Assembly (NCBI GenBank): GCA_027622495.1
Contig: JAQBYL010000293.1
Span: forward strand, 1-5,669
DNA: 5,669 bases
Direction of reading: 5' to 3'
DNA from: Pseudomonadota bacterium
GTDB lineage: Bacteria; Pseudomonadota; Gammaproteobacteria; Pseudomonadales; Azotimanducaceae
Shown here: one piece after another, positions 5,124 to 5,669 of the stretch
How positions within the stretch are numbered: position 1 is the first letter of the stretch
How the letters are laid out: the number at the start of each line of letters is the position of its first letter
Program-made: the position numbers and the translations under genes
Notes under the pieces: model-generated
The model's database searches: none
The model's input: the letters and a program-made list of their open reading frames with translations, nothing else
Told to the model about the DNA's origin: nothing

Positions 5124-5669
5124 ACGTTCATATCGATGATTGAGACGCCGTATGAGCGGGGCGGGGTCATCACCCCCGGCCTGCCGATATTGCCGCACGG
5201 GGTCGAGCGTCACCCGGTGCCCGGCGGTGGCTCGCGGGCCGTCCGTATCGACAAGGGCGACGAGATTTCGGTGCTGGACCGCGAGGGGTTGCAGGCGGCC
5301 GAGCTGGTGTTTTTCACCCCCGACGGGCGCTCGGACGCCGGGATGATCGGCGCCAAGGGACAGGGCGATGCCAAGGGGCTGCAAGCGGCGCTGGCGCTTG
5401 GCGATGCCTCGGGGCGCCGTGTGCTGAAGGCGCTGAATGCGGCGGGCTTCGATATTGGCCGCGCCGATGCGGCGCTGGTGTTTGGCGATGGCTCGCGCCC
5501 CGGCGATATGGCGACTTTCCATGCTTCGATCGACGGGTTGCTGATCGTCTGCGCGCCGGGCGGGCCAATGGATCCTGGGGCGCAGAATGCGCCTACCGAG
5601 ATCATCCTCTATATCCGGCGCGCCAATCCAGGGCCGGGCAAGGGTGGAATGGCGCCACCCGACCCGTTG
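5121..5669 (+). CDS. tdm: Probable TMAO demethylase, N-terminal DUF1989 part (3' end outside window)
   Basis: The frame is open from the ATG at 5121 to the window end (183 residues), so the gene is cut off on the right. The visible part begins MTFISMIETPYERGG and has a DUF1989-like core: a GGGSRAVRIDKGDEISVLDREGLQAAELVFF segment split around residues 35-65, then an ID-GLLIVCAPGGPMDP segment with C144. Known Tdm proteins are about 800 residues, with an N-terminal DUF1989-related metal-dependent domain that splits TMAO into dimethylamine and formaldehyde, and a C-terminal GcvT-like tetrahydrofolate domain that captures the formaldehyde. The GcvT half is not visible here, so the call depends on the N-terminal fold plus the tmm-tmoXVW context. 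A stand-alone DUF1989 (urea carboxylase-associated) protein is the main alternative. The start overlaps the tmoW stop by one base; GGGG at 5109-5112 may serve as ribosome binding site. A second in-frame ATG at 5136 is possible. Confidence 0.8.
   Translation, partial: MTFISMIETPYERGGVITPGLPILPHGVERHPVPGGGSRAVRIDKGDEISVLDREGLQAAELVFFTPDGRSDAGMIGAKGQGDAKGLQAALALGDASGRRVLKALNAAGFDIGRADAALVFGDGSRPGDMATFHASIDGLLIVCAPGGPMDPGAQNAPTEIILYIRRANPGPGKGGMAPPDPL

Overview
The window reads as one co-directional (+ strand) gene cluster for using trimethylamine (TMA) and trimethylamine N-oxide (TMAO). From left to right it holds the 3' part of a flavin-containing trimethylamine monooxygenase (tmm, 2-748), a periplasmic TMAO/betaine-type binding protein (tmoX, 894-1832), an ABC ATPase (tmoV, 1987-3054), a fused double-domain permease (tmoW, 3061-5121), and the 5' end of a DUF1989-type gene that best fits TMAO demethylase (tdm, 5121 to the window end). 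Gene content and order match the methylated-amine loci described in marine Roseobacter-group Alphaproteobacteria such as Ruegeria and Roseovarius. The moderately high GC, alphaproteobacterial codon use and this gene set suggest a member of the Rhodobacterales/Roseobacter group. That placement is an inference; no rRNA or other phylogenetic marker is present.

The genes together make a catabolic route. Tmm oxidises TMA to TMAO in the cytoplasm using NADPH and O2. TmoX captures external TMAO in the periplasm, and TmoV/TmoW import it with ATP. Tdm then splits TMAO into dimethylamine and formaldehyde. TMAO from outside and TMAO made inside therefore meet at the same demethylase.

There are two sizeable gaps between genes. 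The 145-base tmm-tmoX gap carries a GC-rich hairpin and a strong Shine-Dalgarno sequence for tmoX. The 154-base tmoX-tmoV gap carries a long stem just after tmoX and a C(UUCG)G tetraloop hairpin just before tmoV. Neither gap has a clear T-tract terminator. In contrast, tmoV-tmoW are 6 bases apart and tmoW-tdm overlap by one base (TAATG). This fits an operon in which the binding protein is made in excess over the membrane components.

The cluster itself is a known type of system. The less obvious points are the internal duplication of the permease with an exact 323-residue offset, the shortened C-terminal CBS region of the ATPase, the two different hairpins around the tmoX-tmoV junction, and a marked GC difference between tmoV and tdm. 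I saw no mobile element, CRISPR array, tRNA, rRNA or phage-like sequence.
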